Origin: Rhodospirillaceae bacterium
GTDB lineage: Bacteria; Pseudomonadota; Alphaproteobacteria; Rhodospirillales; Rhodospirillaceae
Length of the DNA: 64,000 bases
Assembly: GCA_029245025.1 (NCBI GenBank)
Contig: JAQWQC010000034.1
Location: 310,001-374,000, forward strand
Direction of reading: 5' to 3'
Positions within the stretch are counted from its first letter, which is position 1, and each line of letters begins with the position of its first letter. A program made the translations under genes and the position numbers. Positions 54,969-63,429 of this stretch are shown here, piece by piece. The notes under the pieces were generated by a model. The model worked only from the letters and a program-made list of their open reading frames with translations, had not been told where the DNA came from and did no database searches.

Positions 54969-55814
54969 CTAACTCCAGGGGTCTTCGATAAAGCCAGGGC
55001 GTCGGGCTTCCAACAAAGCCCGCGTGCTCTCGGGAATTTCATCGGTGCTTGGTAGTTTGCGCCCAACCAGTTCGAAGCTGCATGCACCCGCGCGTTGCCC
55101 CATACGCATCCAGGGGTACCAGCCACCTATGGACTGATAGTGCAAAGTGGTGGGGACAAAGGGCTCGTTCAGATCGGCAATATCGGCTTTATAGGTGGCT
55201 AACGATGTCCCTGACGCAATAGGACCGCTGTAGGTCAATGGGTCCGTGCCGGGGTCAGGTTCAGGCCGAATGGCTTTGGTGATCAACCGTTCTTGAGACC
55301 AAATGACGGGCCCATTGACGATCGGTTCAACGATTGCGCCCTCGAAGTGAAGCATTGCCGCTCGCCGTCCTTCTGCAGCTTCCCTATTTCCGTCAGCATC
55401 AAAGGAAAGAGTTTGCGAAGACTTAAAGTGCTTTGGTTGGCAGGCTAGCCCGTTCATGGGGTTAGTCCAGTTATCGGCCAGTTCACCAGTATCGGGATGT
55501 TGCCAAAAGCCGCATTCGATCATTTTCTGATCAACGCCACTACCTTCGCGAAAGGTCATTTTATTGAAGCTGAAGCCATCAACGCGGAAAAGTTGCCGCG
55601 CAATTTCACCCTGTGGCTTGCCCCAATAGGCACCGGAGTAGGACCAAAGGCCGTCAGAACCATCTAAGTTGCCCCGCAGTTGCACATACAGTTTGTTCTT
55701 ATCGTAACTGCCTTGTGCTCGAACTCTATGCGACGCCGCAGCGATACCTAAGGCCGAAGTGGCACTTATTAGGGCGGCGCGGCGGGTGAGGGCAGTGAGG
55801 GGGCCTATAGTCAT
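54969..55814 (-). CDS. DUF1838 family protein D, Tat signal
   Basis: A 281-residue DUF1838 protein, shorter than B and C. The leader TALTRRAALISATSALG carries twin arginines and is followed by VRAQGS. The start is ATG 55814 with GGAG upstream. Blocks are ECGFWQHPDTGELADNWTNP, GGWYPWMRMGQRAG and a short C-terminal end. The QHPxTG block links it with copy A rather than B/C. The MAPEG gene ends 19 bases upstream on the same strand, so they may share an mRNA. Confidence 0.82.
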   Translation of the reverse strand: MTIGPLTALTRRAALISATSALGIAAASHRVRAQGSYDKNKLYVQLRGNLDGSDGLWSYSGAYWGKPQGEIARQLFRVDGFSFNKMTFREGSGVDQKMIECGFWQHPDTGELADNWTNPMNGLACQPKHFKSSQTLSFDADGNREAAEGRRAAMLHFEGAIVEPIVNGPVIWSQERLITKAIRPEPDPGTDPLTYSGPIASGTSLATYKADIADLNEPFVPTTLHYQSIGGWYPWMRMGQRAGACSFELVGRKLPSTDEIPESTRALLEARRPGFIEDPWS

Positions 55815-55833
55815 GCTTTTTCTCCGGTGGGTT

Positions 55834-56232
55834 CTAGAGTAACGCCATGACAATACCGATGAGTGCGCCGAGGGCGAGAACCAATGAGGACATGGTGGCT
55901 ATGCCAAAGCCACGATACCGTTTCTCGGTAGCTTCATAATAACCCTTCGCGTACATAATGCGCCCAACCGCAAAGATGAGACCGAGAATTCCAGCCCAAA
56001 TATCACCCCACGCGACCGCGAACAGCCAAAGTGCGGGCAAGTGGAAAACAATCTGTTCAACCATATTCTGGTGTACGCGGTTTATTCTCAGGAACTCATC
56101 GGGGCCGTCGACGGCTGGTGGTTTTACGCCGTATTTGGCACGTGCTTTTCCCACTTGGACCGTGCAGAAGAAATAGACGAGTAGGGTAACGATAGTGGCC
56201 AACGCTGTTAGTGGAAATTGTTCAAGAATCAT
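55834..56232 (-). CDS. MAPEG family membrane protein
   Basis: A 132-residue, four-helix membrane protein. The RINRVHQNMVEQIVFHLPA segment is the MAPEG signature region, which provides the glutathione-binding arginines and asparagines in microsomal GST-like members. A glutathione transferase or peroxidase activity is possible. Full family length. It is co-oriented with DUF1838 D and divergent from the VOC gene at 56,323. Confidence 0.88.
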   Translation of the reverse strand: MILEQFPLTALATIVTLLVYFFCTVQVGKARAKYGVKPPAVDGPDEFLRINRVHQNMVEQIVFHLPALWLFAVAWGDIWAGILGLIFAVGRIMYAKGYYEATEKRYRGFGIATMSSLVLALGALIGIVMALL

Positions 56233-56322
56233 TGGAAAGCCCCTGTGTAATTTATCTGCTGCTCTGTCATTATGGAGGCATTATGAGAGGTGGCTGCGAA
56301 CGCGGCAATGGGGAGAGTATAG

Positions 56323-56814
56323 ATGATAGAACGCACAAGTCCGGTAAAACGAACAACCATATTTTGTAGAGATATCGAGAAGTCACTCAACCTGTACCGC
56401 GATATTCTGGGTTTTTCTGTGGCTGAGGATAAAACGGTAGCCGGTCCGGCCATGGCCAAGATGATCGGTTTGACGGATTGCAGCATGCATATATGCCATC
56501 TCCGTGCACACAACAGTGAAGATGGTCTCATCGGGCTATATGAAATCACGGCAGACGATGTTTCCGAGACGTCACCGCCGCCGCCTGGTGTCATTCATAG
56601 GGGACAAGTGGCTATTGTGGTCAATACAGATCAGCCGGAAGCCATTGCTGCTGAGCTTGAAGAAAAGGGGTACCCGTTCCTGACGCCGCCCACCAAGTAT
56701 GTAAAAGAAGAAAACAGTGAGTACATGAAGGCTGGCACATATACAGAAATGATTTTCTACGATCCGGATGGAGTTCTGGTCAGCATCCTAGGATATGAGC
56801 CCAAGTTGTCATGA
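56323..56814 (+). CDS. VOC family protein
   Basis: A 163-residue single-module VOC protein: TTIFCRDIEKSLNLYRDILGF at the start, then GQVAIVVNTDQPEAIA and MIFYDPDGVLVSILG near the end. Metal ligand positions appear conserved in part. A dimeric lyase, isomerase or dioxygenase role is possible. GGGGAG is 7 bases upstream of the ATG. The 26-codon ORF and the FAD-linked oxidase follow on the same strand. Confidence 0.87.
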   Translation: MIERTSPVKRTTIFCRDIEKSLNLYRDILGFSVAEDKTVAGPAMAKMIGLTDCSMHICHLRAHNSEDGLIGLYEITADDVSETSPPPPGVIHRGQVAIVVNTDQPEAIAAELEEKGYPFLTPPTKYVKEENSEYMKAGTYTEMIFYDPDGVLVSILGYEPKLS

Positions 56815-56844
56815 AATAAGACAGTCAATGAGGAGTAAGGCGCC

Positions 56845-56925
56845 ATGCTTAATCTATTAGTGGAAATCTTGTGTATGTTGACATGTGCGCCGCTGGCATT
56901 TGCGCAGACCTTCAAGAATGGATGA
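56845..56925 (+). CDS. 26-codon signal-peptide-like ORF
   Basis: GAGGAG at 56830-56835 precedes an ATG at 56845 and 26 codons ending TGA at 56923. The product is a hydrophobic leader (LLVEILCMLTCAPLAFA) with an AQ-type cleavage site and only six more residues. It overlaps the start of the FAD-linked oxidase by 8 bases. It may be the surviving 5' end of a deleted secreted-protein gene, or a leader peptide coupled to the oxidase. Functional status uncertain. Confidence 0.4.
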   Translation: MLNLLVEILCMLTCAPLAFAQTFKNG

Positions 56926-58315
56926 CGTTCAGACCATTGACGATTTGATTTCTAGGTTGAAAAACCAGTTCGGCGACCGCTGCACAGTGAATAGCGATAT
57001 CAGAGAGCGCCATGGCCGAGGTGAATCCTGGCATCCCCTAGCGATGCCTGATGTTGTTGTTTTCCCTCACACGACCGAAGAAACATCAATTGTGGTGCGA
57101 TTATGCAGGGACGCCAATGTACCGATTGTTCCATTTGGGGCAGGAACGTCGTTGGAGGGACAGGTTCAGGCGGTACGCGGTGGTGTGTGCCTTGACCTCT
57201 CACAGATGAATGATCTCATCGCCATCAATGCTTCTGATATGGATTGTGTGATTCAGCCGGGAGTTACGCGCACTGATCTCAACGCTCAACTGCGTGATAC
57301 AGGATTGTTCTTTCCCATTGACCCAGGTGCTGAATGCTCCATTGGTGGCATGGTTGCCACCCGGGCGTCCGGGACGAATGCCGTGCGTTATGGCACTATG
57401 CGAGAAAACGTGCTCGGGCTGACAGTCGTATTGGCTGATGGGTCTGTCATTAAAACTGGAGGGCGCGCACGAAAGTCTGCCGCTGGATATGACCTCACCC
57501 GGCTCTTTGTCGGGTCCGAGGGCACGCTGGGTATCATTACTGAGATCACGTTACGCTTGCATGGCATTCCGGAGGCCACGGCGGCCGCTGTTGTTTCATT
57601 TCCATCAATCAATTCAGCCGTTAAAACGGCGATGGATGTTATTCAATTGGGCGTACCTATCGCTCGAATTGAGTTGATGGACGAGGTGAGTATTGATGCC
57701 GTTAATCGATACTCGAACTTGAATCTAGCTATGGCACCGACTTTGTTTCTCGAATTCCATGGCTCGCTGACCAGTGTACAAGAGCAGGCGGAAACTGTTG
57801 AGGCCATCTCTATAGACCGAGGCGGCTCGTCCTTTTCTTGGTCAGATAAAACGGAGGAGCGGTCCCAATTGTGGCAGGCTCGCCACAATGCGTATTACGC
57901 CGGCCTTGCCCTTAAGCCAAACTCAATTGGTTTGGTGACAGATGTATGTGTGCCTATTTCCCGGCTTGCAGATTGTATTATAGAGACCAAGGAAGATCTC
58001 GCTGACTGCCCTATGCCGGCTCCGCTGCTGGGGCATGTGGGGGACGGGAACTTCCACGTCTGTTTTATTATGGATAGAGAATCGCCAGAACAGGTTGCCG
58101 AAGCTGAACGGCTTCACGGTCGTATGGTTGAGCGGGCTCTGGCCATGGGTGGCACATGTACGGGTGAGCATGGAATTGGCTTAGGTAAGCGAGAGTTGCT
58201 TTTGGAGGAAGCCGGTGACGCTGTTGCTGTCATGAGCCTGATCAAGAAAGCACTTGATCCTGGTAACGTTCTGAACCCAGGAAAAATATTCACTACGGAC
58301 ACGCCAGAATCGTGA
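56918..58315 (+). CDS. FAD-binding oxidase/dehydrogenase (GlcD/DLD family)
   Basis: A 465-residue flavoprotein of the D-2-hydroxyacid dehydrogenase/glycolate oxidase GlcD type. It has the FAD-binding motif PFGAGTSLEG, GAECSIGGMVATRASG, VGSEGTLGIITEITLRLHG, and the C-terminal CTGEHGIGLGKRELL. It oxidises a 2-hydroxy acid to the 2-oxo acid. The start ATG is at 56918. The stop overlaps the reductase start (GTGA), so the two enzymes probably act on the same metabolite. Confidence 0.9.
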   Translation: MDDVQTIDDLISRLKNQFGDRCTVNSDIRERHGRGESWHPLAMPDVVVFPHTTEETSIVVRLCRDANVPIVPFGAGTSLEGQVQAVRGGVCLDLSQMNDLIAINASDMDCVIQPGVTRTDLNAQLRDTGLFFPIDPGAECSIGGMVATRASGTNAVRYGTMRENVLGLTVVLADGSVIKTGGRARKSAAGYDLTRLFVGSEGTLGIITEITLRLHGIPEATAAAVVSFPSINSAVKTAMDVIQLGVPIARIELMDEVSIDAVNRYSNLNLAMAPTLFLEFHGSLTSVQEQAETVEAISIDRGGSSFSWSDKTEERSQLWQARHNAYYAGLALKPNSIGLVTDVCVPISRLADCIIETKEDLADCPMPAPLLGHVGDGNFHVCFIMDRESPEQVAEAERLHGRMVERALAMGGTCTGEHGIGLGKRELLLEEAGDAVAVMSLIKKALDPGNVLNPGKIFTTDTPES

Positions 58316-59298
58316 CTGTATCAAACGTCTGTATCGTTGGGCCCGGAGCGATTGGCGGCATGATGGCTGTCAAGCTGATCAAGGCTGGATTCAACGTATC
58401 TGCTTTGGTGCGGCCAGCGCGTGTCGACGCTATGACGGTTGAGGGCATAACGCTCCATGATTGTGGCGAGATTCTTCACGCTAAACCTCGCGTAGCGGCA
58501 GTGGCTAGTCAGTTGGGGCAACAGGATCTGGTTGTGGTGACGGTCAAAGAAACAGCTTTGAGAGATGTTGCACCGGCTATCAGTCCATTAATTGGTCAAG
58601 ATACGCAGGTTGTCCAAATTACGAACGGGATTCCATGGTGGTTTTTTGAGGGATTTGAGGGACCGCTTCAGGGGTTACAGTTGGATAGCGTAGACCGCGA
58701 TGGATTGGTTTCGGAGCACTTTGATCTGACACGTCACATCGGAGGCGTGATTAATTGCGGTGTATCACGGCGCGGAGACGGCTCACTTAGTCATGATCAT
58801 TCAAATCAGTTGTATCTTGGGCGCCCCGACAATAGCCGGATTGGCATGGATAGGATAGCTGAGGTGTTTCTCGTGTCGGGCTATAATACCGCTGTCCCCG
58901 AAATTATTCATCAACATGTTATGACTAAGCTTCTCGCCAACATCAGCTTTAATCCGGTGAGCGCCTTAACCATGGCCACGTTAGATCTTTTGCTCAAAGA
59001 TGACTTGGTAGCAGACACTCTGGTCGAGCTGATGAATGAAGCACGAGCTGTGACAAAAGGCTTGGGGCTCGATCCGGGGCCACTTCCGGATATACGCCAA
59101 AAAACAAGTAGGACATTAAACGCGTCTAAAACGTCTATGCTGCAGGATATGGAACGTGGGGCGCCTCTTGAAATTGATAGCATCTTGGCCACCGTAATCG
59201 AGGTGGCAGGCCTTCTAGATGTGCACGTGCCCCTGACGCGCACCATGTACGGAATGCTGCGGGTACGTCAGCAAATAGCCTTGGCGGCGAAGGTATGA
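58312..59298 (+). CDS. 2-dehydropantoate 2-reductase family (ApbA/PanE-like)
   Basis: A 328-residue NADPH-dependent oxidoreductase. The Rossmann motif GPGAIGGMMAVKLIKAG opens the protein, and the C-terminal helical domain (KLLANISFNPVSALT) is typical of ApbA/PanE. Genomic coupling to a hydroxyacid dehydrogenase suggests a 2-oxoacid substrate other than ketopantoate. The GTG start at 58312 overlaps the oxidase stop by 4 bases. A strong hairpin terminator follows. Confidence 0.88.
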   Translation: MTVSNVCIVGPGAIGGMMAVKLIKAGFNVSALVRPARVDAMTVEGITLHDCGEILHAKPRVAAVASQLGQQDLVVVTVKETALRDVAPAISPLIGQDTQVVQITNGIPWWFFEGFEGPLQGLQLDSVDRDGLVSEHFDLTRHIGGVINCGVSRRGDGSLSHDHSNQLYLGRPDNSRIGMDRIAEVFLVSGYNTAVPEIIHQHVMTKLLANISFNPVSALTMATLDLLLKDDLVADTLVELMNEARAVTKGLGLDPGPLPDIRQKTSRTLNASKTSMLQDMERGAPLEIDSILATVIEVAGLLDVHVPLTRTMYGMLRVRQQIALAAKV

Positions 59299-59328
59299 CG
59301 GTTTTTGGGCCTACACGCCAAATAGTAA

Positions 59329-59352
59329 CGGCGGCTCTGATCCGAGCCGCCG
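59329..59352. terminator. Terminator hairpin between convergent genes
   Basis: A perfect 9-bp stem (CGGCGGCTC at 59329-59337 with GAGCCGCCG at 59344-59352) and a 6-base loop in the 79-base gap between the reductase and peroxiredoxin stops. Only weak T-runs flank it, so it may serve both directions. Confidence 0.65.
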
Positions 59353-59377
59353 CGTCTTATAACTATTTGATGGGCGG

Positions 59378-59854
59378 CTAAATCGCGCAGGTTTTCTCAG
59401 CGCTGGTCAGGTCGTAGCCGCCTTCATCAATATTGACCTGTTCAGCGACACCGTCATTTACAACCACTGAGAAGCGCTTGCCGCGTGTTCCCAAGCCGAA
59501 GCCAGATGCATCGAGTTCGAGGCCTAGGGCTTTCGTGTAATCGCCATTTCCGTCGGCCAACATGAGAATCTTGTCCCCAACGCCGCGGTCTTCGCCCCAC
59601 GCTTTCATGACAAAGGCATCGTTAACCGCCATGCATGCGATGGTGTCGAAGCCTTTGGCTTTGATTGCTTCGTAATTCTTCAGATAGCTGGGCAAATGTT
59701 CGTTAGAGCAGGTTGGAGTAAAAGCGCCAGGCACTGAAAAAAGAGCCACCTTCTTACCGGCAAATAAGTCGTCTGTGCTCATGTCGTTAACGCCGTCGCT
59801 GGTCATTACTTTAAAGCTGCCGGCGGGCATTTTGTCGCCATTGCTGATGGTCAT
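59378..59854 (-). CDS. Peroxiredoxin (Prx5 type)
   Basis: A 158-residue thiol peroxidase of the atypical 2-Cys Prx5 group. The peroxidatic Cys49 is in PGAFTPTCS; a second cysteine (Cys156) near the C-terminus could resolve the sulfenate or bind a reductant. It reduces hydrogen peroxide and organic hydroperoxides, often with glutathione/glutaredoxin. Cytoplasmic, no signal. The 168 bases upstream, before hspQ, hold no other gene. Confidence 0.93.
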   Translation of the reverse strand: MTISNGDKMPAGSFKVMTSDGVNDMSTDDLFAGKKVALFSVPGAFTPTCSNEHLPSYLKNYEAIKAKGFDTIACMAVNDAFVMKAWGEDRGVGDKILMLADGNGDYTKALGLELDASGFGLGTRGKRFSVVVNDGVAEQVNIDEGGYDLTSAEKTCAI

Positions 59855-60022
59855 CTATTACGTCTCCTGTGTTTGCGTCAGTCTGGCGCGCCCCTCGCGC
59901 CGGGTCTCCTGCACACGGTTAGGGCGCGCGTCTATTGCCAGTATAACCTAAGCACTGTGGCCGCGCTTTCCAATCGCGGAATCGCGTTCTTAGGCATAAA
60001 TCTGATGATTTTATCGGATCTG

Positions 60023-60373
60023 CTAATTCTTGTAGGTGTCGTGCAGGACGTAAATCCCGTCATCTACTTCTTCGAAGTAGTCGGGAATGTCTGGATGCAT
60101 GACAGGGTCGCCGGTTTCGTCTTCAAGCAGGTTCTGCTGTGAAACGTATGCCACGTAGTGCGAGGAGTCGTTCTCTGCAAAGACGTGATAAAACGGCTGG
60201 TCTTTTCTTGGCCGCGCTTGCTCGGGTATGGATTGCCACCACTCGTCGGTGTTGCTGAATTCGGGGTCCACATCGAAGATGACGCCACGAAATGGGAACA
60301 AGCGGTGGCGCACCACTTGTCCAATTCGGAATTTGGCTTCCGTCGATAGATTGGCGGACCACATCGCCGTCAT
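60023..60373 (-). CDS. hspQ: Heat shock protein HspQ
   Basis: A 116-residue YccV/HspQ domain protein: AKFRIGQVVRHRLFPFRGVIFDVDPEF, with PFYHVFAENDSSHYVAYVSQQNL later. HspQ modulates proteolysis (Lon substrate/adaptor) and binds hemimethylated DNA in E. coli. The start is at ATG 60373, which has AAAGGA about 7 bases upstream; the frame is open to 60445 but the extension is not family-like. Divergent from the methyltransferase at 60,524. Confidence 0.92.
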   Translation of the reverse strand: MTAMWSANLSTEAKFRIGQVVRHRLFPFRGVIFDVDPEFSNTDEWWQSIPEQARPRKDQPFYHVFAENDSSHYVAYVSQQNLLEDETGDPVMHPDIPDYFEEVDDGIYVLHDTYKN

Positions 60374-60523
60374 CAAAGTTCCTTTCGATACCTGGGCCCA
60401 ATAATCACAGGTTAAGTCTATCACTTGGGATTGGGCAACGCTCAAGGCAATGCTTGATCGCCCTTTTCTGAACGGGAGGAAGCTCGTAAACTATTATTTC
60501 GTGCTTGAAAATAGGTGAACTCG

Positions 60524-61618
60524 ATGCCCGATTCTCAGAGAAATGACGCTGACATTCTTGAAGTCCCAGAAAGCCGGGATTTTCGCGCCTATCATGCATT
60601 TCTGCGGTCATGCCGAAATTTCATGGAAGGCCCCATCGTCCGGCAAATGGGTGAGGCATATGAGCGGTCCGTGGCGGGCAGGGCGGAGCCCCAGTCCATC
60701 GAGGAGGCCCAGCCGGTCCTCGACGATCTTCTCGAATTCCAACTCTACTCCTGGTGTTTCCGGCATTTCCAAAGGTTCAAGTACCACCGGCCGGATTTCG
60801 GTATTTTCGACACGGTCAATAAGGACCGCGATCACATTATTTCGGAGCTAGAAGCCGCGGTTGCAACCGCCGGAGATGATTTGCGGCTCGATGAATCCTT
60901 GGAGCTTCCTGAGTACTATCGCCTTGTAGACTTTCATCAGCATACGGGAGGGGTCTACTCGGACCCTCTCGGCGGAATATCCTATGAGTTTGGCCGTCGG
61001 ACGACAAACCCAGCTCACATGGATCCCAACCTTATCTACCGGTTGTCCTATAGCCAGTTTCCTGATCGTGCCTTTGAGAAGGTGCTTGATTGGGGAACCG
61101 GACATGGGGCAGGTCTCATTGAATGGCAGAAAATTCATCCCGAGTCAGAGTGTTACGGTGTGGATTTGTCCGCGCCCTGCTTAAAGCTCGCTCACAAACG
61201 GGCGCAAGAACATGGCTTTAAGTTTAATTTGTCCCAACAAGACTTGGAGCATCTGGATTTTGAGGACGGCACCTTCGACTGCATATTTCATCTCTTCATG
61301 TTCCATGAGATCCCACCACTTAACTTAAAGAATGCCTTGGGAGAAGCGCACCGTGTCCTAAAGCCTGGAGGCCTGTTCATTGGCCCCGAGTTTGGTCAGG
61401 GCGATGGGTCACCGATGTTTAAAGCGGTGCAGCAATCCCATGCGTGGAACAACAATGAGACTTATACAGCACCGTGGATTGAATTCGACATGGATAAAGC
61501 GGCCAAAGATGTAGGTTTTAGTAAGGTGTCGATCGAGCCCTTTAAGCCATACCAATCAGGTGGCGCAAAGAAAGGGTCTAGGGTGACATCGTGGCGTTTC
61601 TATCAGTTTGAAAAGTAG
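60524..61618 (+). CDS. Two-domain class I SAM-dependent methyltransferase
   Basis: A 364-residue protein related to that at 16,912. Its N-terminal region (about 1-190) is helical, with an ELPEYYRLVDFHQHTGGVY segment. The C-terminal methyltransferase domain has VLDWGTGHGAGLIE, ECYGVDLSAP, DGTFDCIFHLFMFHEIPP, and AHRVLKPGGLF. The start is ATG 60524, with AGGTG 6 bases upstream; a GTG at 60515 is possible. The next gene starts 8 bases downstream, forming an operon. Acceptor unknown. Confidence 0.8.
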   Translation: MPDSQRNDADILEVPESRDFRAYHAFLRSCRNFMEGPIVRQMGEAYERSVAGRAEPQSIEEAQPVLDDLLEFQLYSWCFRHFQRFKYHRPDFGIFDTVNKDRDHIISELEAAVATAGDDLRLDESLELPEYYRLVDFHQHTGGVYSDPLGGISYEFGRRTTNPAHMDPNLIYRLSYSQFPDRAFEKVLDWGTGHGAGLIEWQKIHPESECYGVDLSAPCLKLAHKRAQEHGFKFNLSQQDLEHLDFEDGTFDCIFHLFMFHEIPPLNLKNALGEAHRVLKPGGLFIGPEFGQGDGSPMFKAVQQSHAWNNNETYTAPWIEFDMDKAAKDVGFSKVSIEPFKPYQSGGAKKGSRVTSWRFYQFEK

Positions 61619-61626
61619 AGTCTGTT

Positions 61627-61977
61627 TTGTCTAAGCCAAAATATAAGACCGTGCGAACGGGACCGGTTACAGGTGACGAGCCGGATTGGATTCACGACCT
61701 GCCAGTCGACAACCTGGTCGGCGCTATTACCGCGCTCTCAGCCGAGGTTTATATCTTGAAAGAGCGTCTGCGTGCCATGGAGCGGGAACTTGTGCGCCGA
61801 GATGCCTTGACACCAACGGCCGTAGAAGAGCACGAGCCAACTGAAAATGAGCGCATTGATGATCAGAAAGAGCTGGATGCTTTCGTAAATAGAATCTGGA
61901 CAGAGATCCTGAGGGATCGGCAGACAGTCGCCAACGTTGATCCTGGGGCAGTCAACTACTTCAAACAGCCTGAATAA
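61627..61977 (+). CDS. Small protein with predicted coiled coil, unknown function
   Basis: A 116-residue protein starting with TTG at 61627. Residues about 30-60 form a heptad-rich helix (TALSAEVYILKERLRAMERE), followed by an acidic linker and a helical end (ELDAFVNRIWTEILRDRQ). No known family. Its 8-base distance from the methyltransferase suggests a partner subunit. Convergent with the MFS gene by 6 bases. Confidence 0.65.
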   Translation: MSKPKYKTVRTGPVTGDEPDWIHDLPVDNLVGAITALSAEVYILKERLRAMERELVRRDALTPTAVEEHEPTENERIDDQKELDAFVNRIWTEILRDRQTVANVDPGAVNYFKQPE

Positions 61978-61983
61978 GGCCGC

Positions 61984-63351
61984 TTACGCTTTTTCTGCCC
62001 AGTCTTGTGCTTCGTCGGCTGCGCCAGCGTAGTGTTTCAGGCCCCACATTATGAGCAAGATCGCGGGGATGCCGACCACTAATGGGATCACGGCCATCGC
62101 ATATCGGAGCATGGCTGGGTCGCCCATAAGGTCTGTTAAGAATCCAACGGATGTGGGTCCCAGCATCAATCCTACGACATTGATGATGAGCCAATATATC
62201 GCCGTTGCCTGGGCGCGAACCTGGTTTGGGGCAATGTGCACGACAGCTGCCGCTCCGCATGCTGATGCCATGGCTCCGCCAATAATAGAGGGGACGTAAA
62301 TAACCATTGCCCAGGTTCCTGAGGGCATAAGTGGGTATACGATATTGGTAATGACGGTAACGACAACGCCGTAGTACATCGCCCGCATTGGGCCGTCCTT
62401 GCCACCCATTTTTGTCAGTTTGTCGGCCAGCCAGCCGCCGCTATTGGCACCGATAGGGCCGAATATTAGTCCGGCGGTTCCGAGGGCGACACCAATCGTG
62501 CCGATATCCCACCCCCACGTGCGCTGAAACAGGGGGGCATTCCAAAAGCCGGTGTACCCAACCAGGGTGACGACGGACATGCCAAAGAACAGGCTGCCAT
62601 ACGCCCGCCACCGTTTCCCCAAGAATCCCATGCTGTCTTTGAAGGAAAGCTCACCCTTTTTGGAATTGCCGCTGCCCTGAATTTCGATCAGGCCTCTGCG
62701 CAAAGGCTCTTTAACCGTCAGCATAAGAAGGGCGACTAAAAGCCCAGGTAAACCAACAACCATAAAAGCTGTTTGCCAAGCTTGCAGTTCACCAACGACC
62801 GGGAACACAAGCGGGGGCATGGCGAGAAGAACCGCGATTAGTGGTCCCCCCAGAAGGTTAGCCAGGCCCTGTCCAAGTGAAATTCCGGACATGTACAAGC
62901 TCACGGCTCGGGCGCGTTTCTTTTGAGGAAAGTAATCACTGATAAGAGAAAGCGCGCTTGGCGTCAGGACGGCTTCCCCCGCGCCAACTCCGATGCGAGC
63001 GAGAAATAGCTGCGGAAAATTACGCGCCAAACCACATGCAGCGGTCATCAAGCACCAAACCGTAATACCCACGCCGATAATCGACCGACGGCTCTTTCGA
63101 TCCGCAAGCCATCCTACGGGGATGCCCAGGGTGACATAAAAGATTGCAAAGGCTGGCCCGAGGATGAGTCCGATTTGCCCATCGGTGAGTTTCAGATCAG
63201 CTTTGATCGGCTCGATCAGCAGACTCATAATCTGCCGGTCGATGAAAGAGAGGATGTAGGCAACAAGGAGTAGGGAGGTAACGTACCAAGCGTACTTAGG
63301 GTTTGGGTAAGCCAGTTCTGCTGGTCCTGTCGAATCTACTACGTCGCTCAT
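61984..63351 (-). CDS. MFS transporter
   Basis: A 455-residue permease with 12 predicted helices. The loop GWLADRKSRRSIIGVGITVW is the MFS motif A between helices 2 and 3, and the N-terminus (SLLLVAYILSFIDRQIMSLL) matches the ACS-like MFS group of environmental bacteria, which move organic acids or aromatic acids. Closely similar to the next gene, so they are tandem paralogues. Confidence 0.9.
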   Translation of the reverse strand: MSDVVDSTGPAELAYPNPKYAWYVTSLLLVAYILSFIDRQIMSLLIEPIKADLKLTDGQIGLILGPAFAIFYVTLGIPVGWLADRKSRRSIIGVGITVWCLMTAACGLARNFPQLFLARIGVGAGEAVLTPSALSLISDYFPQKKRARAVSLYMSGISLGQGLANLLGGPLIAVLLAMPPLVFPVVGELQAWQTAFMVVGLPGLLVALLMLTVKEPLRRGLIEIQGSGNSKKGELSFKDSMGFLGKRWRAYGSLFFGMSVVTLVGYTGFWNAPLFQRTWGWDIGTIGVALGTAGLIFGPIGANSGGWLADKLTKMGGKDGPMRAMYYGVVVTVITNIVYPLMPSGTWAMVIYVPSIIGGAMASACGAAAVVHIAPNQVRAQATAIYWLIINVVGLMLGPTSVGFLTDLMGDPAMLRYAMAVIPLVVGIPAILLIMWGLKHYAGAADEAQDWAEKA

Positions 63352-63429
63352 GCCCGACTATCCTTCTCAGACCAAAATAACATTAAGAGGCAGTGTTTCC
63401 TGAATTCCCGCGCCTAACAAGGTGCACGT

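Noticed and set aside
59873-60142. Plus-strand ORF antisense to hspQ
   Set aside because: It overlaps the hspQ gene in the opposite direction and shows no family or ribosome site; a shadow frame.
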